The translations under genes and the position numbers were made by a program. Below are positions 15,155-18,126 of a stretch of 18,126 bases of DNA, piece by piece. The notes beneath the pieces are model-generated. The model made no database searches. It saw only the letters and a list, made by a program, of their open reading frames with translations, and was not told the origin of the DNA. This stretch comes from JBOHSA01 sp050732995. Lineage in GTDB: Bacteria; Gemmatimonadota; Gemmatimonadetes; Gemmatimonadales; GWC2-71-9. The DNA is taken from the NCBI GenBank assembly GCA_050732995.1, contig JBOHSA010000235.1:1-18126 (forward strand), in the 5' to 3' direction. Position 1 is the stretch's first letter, and the number at the start of each line of letters is the position of its first letter.

Positions 15155-16629
15155 TCGGGCCGCAGCATGGGAAACAGGATCACGTCGCGGATGTTCCCCT
15201 GGTCGGCGAGGATCATCAGGAGCCGGTCAAGGCCGAGCCCGACGCCGCCGGTGGGAGGCATCCCGTACTCGAGCGCGCGCAGGAAGTCCTCGTCCAGCTG
15301 CTGGGCCTCCTCGTCGCCGGCGGCGCGCTGCCGAGCCTGCTCCTCGAAGCGGCGGCGCTGCTCCTCGGGATCGTTCAGCTCGCTGAAGGCGTTGGCGATC
15401 TCGCGCCGCTGGATGAACAGCTCCCAGCGCTCCACTTTCGTCGGATCGCCCCGCTTGGCCTTCGCGAGCGGCGAGAGTGCAACCGGGTAGTCGAACACGA
15501 ACGTCGGCTGGATCAGCGTGGGCTCCACGTAGGTCTTGAAGACCTCGTCCACGAGCTTCGGGCCCTGGAGCCGGTCCGTCTCGGACGCGGGCACATCGCG
15601 GCGCCCCAGGGCCTGGCGCAGCTCCGTATCCGTCGCCCGGGCGAGGTCCACGCCCGCGAGGTCGCGCACCAGGCTGGCGTAGTCGGCGCGGGCGAACGGG
15701 CGCGCGAACGACAGGGTCGCGCCGTGACGCTCGAGCGTCGGGGAGCCGAACAGCTCACCCACCAGCCCGGCCACGAGCTCCTCGGTCAGCTCGCGCATGC
15801 GCTCGTAATCGGCGTACGCCTCGTACCACTCGGCCATGGTGAACTCGGGGTTGTGGATCCGCGACAGCCCCTCGTTCCGGAAATCGTGGCCGATCTCGTA
15901 CACTTTCTCGAGCCCGCCCACGATGCAGCGCTTCAAGTACAGCTCGTCGGCGATCCGGAGATAGAACGTCGCATCCAGCGCCTCGTACCGGGTCACGAAC
16001 GGCTTCGCCGTCGCCCCGCCGTACACGGGCTGCAGCACGGGCGTCTCCACCTCGAGGTAGCCGCGGGCGTCGAGAAAGCGCCGGCAGTAGCTCACGACGC
16101 CCGCGCGTAGCCGGAACCGCTCCCGCACCTCCGGGTGCACGGCCAGGTCCGCGTAGCGCTGTCGCGCGCGCTGCTCCGGATCCGTCAGCTCGCCGTGCCG
16201 CACGCCCTGGGCGTCCTCCTTCCCCAGCGGCAGCGGCCGCAGCGCCTTGGTGAGCAGCGTGAAGCGCTCCACGCGCACCGTGATCTCTCCCGTCTTGGTG
16301 CGGAACAGCGGTCCCTCCACGCCGACGAAATCGCCGAGGTCGAGCAGCTTCACGACCTCGTACAGCGCCGGGCCCAGCAGGTCGATCTTGAAATAGAGCT
16401 GGATCTTGCCCGTCTGGTCCTCGAGGTGCGCGAAGGTCGTCTTGCCGTGCGGACGGAGCAGGATCAGCCGCCCGGCGAGCCGGAGCGCCGGCTCGGCGCC
16501 CTCGCGGAACCCATCGACGGCGGCCCGCACGGTCCCCGTGCGCTCGAAGCCGTAGGCGAACGGCGCAACGCCGCGCTTCACCAGCTCCTGGAGCTTTTCG
16601 CGCCGCGCGACTTCGACGAAGCTCGTCAT
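15151..16629 (-). CDS. lysS: Lysyl-tRNA synthetase, class II
   Basis: LysS charges tRNA-Lys. The 492-residue enzyme has an OB-fold anticodon-binding domain (about 50-125, with GRLILLRPHGKTTFAHL) and a class II catalytic domain (about 165-490). Motif 1 is at about 185-202 (LDARGYLEVETPVLQP), motif 2 at FRNEG (250-254) followed by HNPEFTMAEWYEAY, and motif 3 at GVGLGLDRLLM (462-472). No extra C-terminal domain is present. The ATG at 16627-16629 overlaps the prfB stop (ATGA) and has a GGAG 9 bases upstream at the end of a G-rich run. prfB-lysS adjacency is also found in E. coli. The N-terminus is slightly short relative to E. coli LysS (505), which is normal for bacterial forms. Confidence 0.97.
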   Translation of the reverse strand: MTSFVEVARREKLQELVKRGVAPFAYGFERTGTVRAAVDGFREGAEPALRLAGRLILLRPHGKTTFAHLEDQTGKIQLYFKIDLLGPALYEVVKLLDLGDFVGVEGPLFRTKTGEITVRVERFTLLTKALRPLPLGKEDAQGVRHGELTDPEQRARQRYADLAVHPEVRERFRLRAGVVSYCRRFLDARGYLEVETPVLQPVYGGATAKPFVTRYEALDATFYLRIADELYLKRCIVGGLEKVYEIGHDFRNEGLSRIHNPEFTMAEWYEAYADYERMRELTEELVAGLVGELFGSPTLERHGATLSFARPFARADYASLVRDLAGVDLARATDTELRQALGRRDVPASETDRLQGPKLVDEVFKTYVEPTLIQPTFVFDYPVALSPLAKAKRGDPTKVERWELFIQRREIANAFSELNDPEEQRRRFEEQARQRAAGDEEAQQLDEDFLRALEYGMPPTGGVGLGLDRLLMILADQGNIRDVILFPMLRPE

Positions 16630-17745
16630 GCCGCCCGACTCCCCCCCCCTCCCCCGAATTGCTTGAGATAGGCCTCGATGAAGGGATCGAGGTCGCCATC
16701 CATGACGCGCTGCACGTCGCCCACCTTCAGCTCGGTGCGGTGGTCGTTCACCATGGTGTAGGGCTGGAACACGTACGAGCGGATCTGATTGCCCCAGGCG
16801 ATGTCGGTTTTCTGCTTGTCCACCTCCGCCTTCTTGGCCTCGCGCTCCGCCACCGCCCGCTCGTACAGCCGCGCCTTGAGCATCTTCATCGCCGTCGCCT
16901 TGTTCTTCCCCTGGCTCCGCTCCTGCTGGCACGAGACGACGATCCCCGTCGGCAAGTGGGTGATGCGCACGGCGGACGACGTCTTGTTGACGTGCTGGCC
17001 CCCCTTCCCGGAGGCGCGGAACGTGTCGATGCGGAGGTCGTCGTCCTTGATCTCGATCTCGATTTCCTCGTCGACGATCGGGTACACGAACACCGACGCG
17101 AACGAGGTATGCCGCCGCGACTGCGAGTCGAACGGGGAAATCCGCACCAGACGGTGCACGCCCTTTTCCGCCTTGAGCAGCCCGTAAGCGTACTGGCCGC
17201 GAATCTCGATATCGGCCGACTTGACCCCCGCCTCCTCCCCCTCGAGGAGATCGAGGATCTCGACCGTGAAGCCGTGGCGCTCCGCCCAGCGCGTGTACAT
17301 GCGCACCAGCATCTCGGCCCAATCCTGGGACTCAGTGCCGCCGGCGCCGGGATGGATCGTCAGGAGCGCGTCGCGCGCGTCGTCGGGGCCCCGCAGCATG
17401 TTCTGGAGCTCGAGCGCCTCCAGCTGCGCGCCGATCCGGTCCGCGTCGCCTTCGAGCTGCCGGGCCAGCGCCAGGTCCTCTTTCGGCTCGGCCTCGAGCA
17501 GCTCGGTCAGCTCGCGGGCCTCGTCGACCCGCCGCCGCAGGGCATGGTAGGGGTCGAGCTGCCGCTTGAGCGCCTTGACCTCCTCGACCGTCTTGCGCGC
17601 CCGCTCCGCATCCGCCCAGAGGCTGCCCTCGACCATAGCGTGCTCCAGCTCCCCCAGGCGCCGGACCTTCCCCTCCACGTCAAAGGAAGCCCCGGAGCTC
17701 GGCCAGGCGGCGGTCGAATTCGGCGAATCGGTCGGACAGAGCCAT
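16626..17745 (-). CDS. prfB: Peptide chain release factor 2 (programmed +1 frameshift)
   Basis: RF2 ends translation at UGA and UAA. The gene reads from an ATG at 17743-17745 for 21 codons to an in-frame TGA at 17680-17682, then continues in the +1 frame from GAC at 17679-17681 to the stop at 16626-16628. The product is 372 residues (E. coli 365). In the joined protein the stop-codon-recognition tripeptide SPF is at 203-205, which identifies RF2 rather than RF1 (PxT). The catalytic GGQ is at 248-250, in SGKGGQHVNKT. The alpha-helical domain 1 occupies about 25-120. Reading only the +1 frame would give a start at 17678 (GTG) lacking the frameshift leader, which is why automatic calls are often short. 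It starts 2 bases after the upstream gene and overlaps lysS by ATGA. Confidence 0.96.
16639..16655 (-). promoter_or_regulatory. G-rich tract with lysS ribosome binding site inside the prfB 3' end
   Basis: Minus-strand run of five G, A, nine G, then AG. It encodes the Gly-rich tail of RF2 and provides GGAG 9 bases before the lysS ATG. The nine-G run is a possible slippage site but only the last few RF2 residues lie beyond it. Confidence 0.5.
17679..17693 (-). promoter_or_regulatory. prfB programmed +1 ribosomal frameshift signal
   Basis: On the minus strand the slip site is CTT TGA C, with the TGA at 17680-17682. It is preceded at 17690-17693 by a GGGG Shine-Dalgarno-like stretch, spaced codon for codon as in E. 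coli prfB (CGG GGC TTC CTT TGA C here). When RF2 is scarce the ribosome pauses at the TGA and slips +1; when RF2 is plentiful it terminates. This is autoregulation of RF2 level. Confidence 0.95.
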
Positions 17746-17747
17746 GG

Positions 17748-18126
17748 TTAGAAGAGCTTGTTGCCTCCGGCTAGGATCTCGTTCAGCGCCTCGGTCCAGA
17801 ACGGCGTGCCACTGGCCATCTCCTGGCCCACCTGCTCGACGTACTCCAGCCGGCTCTTCTCGATCTCGTCCTTGAACAGCTGGGGCAGCGTGCCATCCCG
17901 AATCCCTTGCTGGCGCTTCTCCGGATGGTACACCAGCATGTCGGAGATGAGGGCGCGGGCGAGGCGACGCGCCTTCTGCTTGGGGTCCTGGACCAGGAAC
18001 GGGTTGATCGGGCGCAGCGGCCCAGTGACCCGCTTCCCGGGTGCCGCAGCCGGCGGGGCCGCCGTGGGCGCCGACGCCGGACCCGGCGGTCGGGCCGCGA
18101 CAGGTGTGGCGCCGGCAGCGCGGAGG
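17748..18126 (-). CDS. Unrecognised protein, C-terminal 125 residues (starts beyond right edge)
   Basis: The frame is open from the window edge to a TAA at 17748-17750, so this is the C-terminal end of a longer protein. The visible part opens with an Ala/Pro-rich low-complexity linker (about residues 1-40 of the fragment) and continues with a compact charged helical segment: NPFLVQDPKQKARRLARALISDM, then VYHPEKRQQG, LPQLFKDEIEKSRLEYVEQV and a short tail ending GGNKLF. Similar tails with a LAR-x-D-x-x-Y-x-PEK pattern occur, as far as I recall, at the ends of zinc-ribbon or adaptor-like proteins in deltaproteobacteria, but I cannot name the family securely. No catalytic motif is seen. It ends 2 bases before prfB and is probably the upstream part of the same transcript. 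The internal ATG at 17937-17939 is not the start, since the conserved helix lies ahead of it. Confidence 0.75.
   Translation of the reverse strand, partial: LRAAGATPVAARPPGPASAPTAAPPAAAPGKRVTGPLRPINPFLVQDPKQKARRLARALISDMLVYHPEKRQQGIRDGTLPQLFKDEIEKSRLEYVEQVGQEMASGTPFWTEALNEILAGGNKLF

Noticed and set aside
16630..17322. Upstream in-frame extension of lysS to a 723-residue fusion
   Set aside because: The extension is prfB read out of frame, with no domain. The ATG at 16627-16629 gives a normal LysS with a good ribosome binding site.
17680..17682. In-frame TGA in prfB read as a pseudogene mutation
   Set aside because: The stop lies exactly at the conserved programmed +1 frameshift site, and the downstream frame is complete with SPF and GGQ.

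Overview
This is a GC-rich (roughly two-thirds G+C by eye) and completely gene-packed window in which every supportable gene lies on the minus strand. In the direction of transcription (right edge to left edge) there are 17 genes: the end of an unrecognised protein, prfB, lysS, a lolC/lolE-type permease, lolD, mcsA, mcsB, clpC, bamA, skp/ompH, lpxD, an lpxC-fabZ fusion, lpxA, a Gfo/Idh/MocA oxidoreductase, lpxB, a DUF374 acyltransferase and the start of lpxK. There is no gene-free stretch longer than 22 bases. I found no tRNA, rRNA, insertion sequence, CRISPR array, promoter or terminator.

The gene set is that of a diderm bacterium with lipopolysaccharide: Lol, Bam and Lpx machinery. The fused LpxC-FabZ enzyme is typical of the Bacteroidota and relatives (FCB group). 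McsA-McsB-ClpC is best known from Firmicutes. This mix plus high GC points most towards Gemmatimonadota or a neighbouring high-GC diderm phylum. That is an inference from gene content, not from a marker-gene tree.

Layout. Right end (about 15.1-18.1 kb): translation genes prfB, with an intact programmed +1 frameshift, and lysS. Middle (11.6-15.2 kb): an ABC transporter for lipoprotein release (Lol permease and ATPase), then the protein-arginine-kinase pair McsA/McsB. Centre (6.1-11.6 kb): ClpC unfoldase, then the outer-membrane assembly genes bamA and skp. Left end (1-6.2 kb): the Raetz lipid A pathway from LpxD back to LpxK, with an oxidoreductase and an acyltransferase inserted.

How they fit together. 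Ten of 16 gene junctions are 4-base ATGA/GTGA overlaps, one is a 1-base TGATG overlap, one is a 17-base overlap, and the four gaps are 2 to 22 bases. This strongly suggests one long translationally coupled transcription unit. It joins cell-envelope building (lipoprotein export, beta-barrel insertion, lipid A) to a phosphoarginine/Clp protein quality-control module that has no ctsR beside it. The most interesting points are that embedding, the gnnA-like dehydrogenase without a gnnB aminotransferase between lpxA and lpxB, and the LpxJ-like acyltransferase between lpxB and lpxK.
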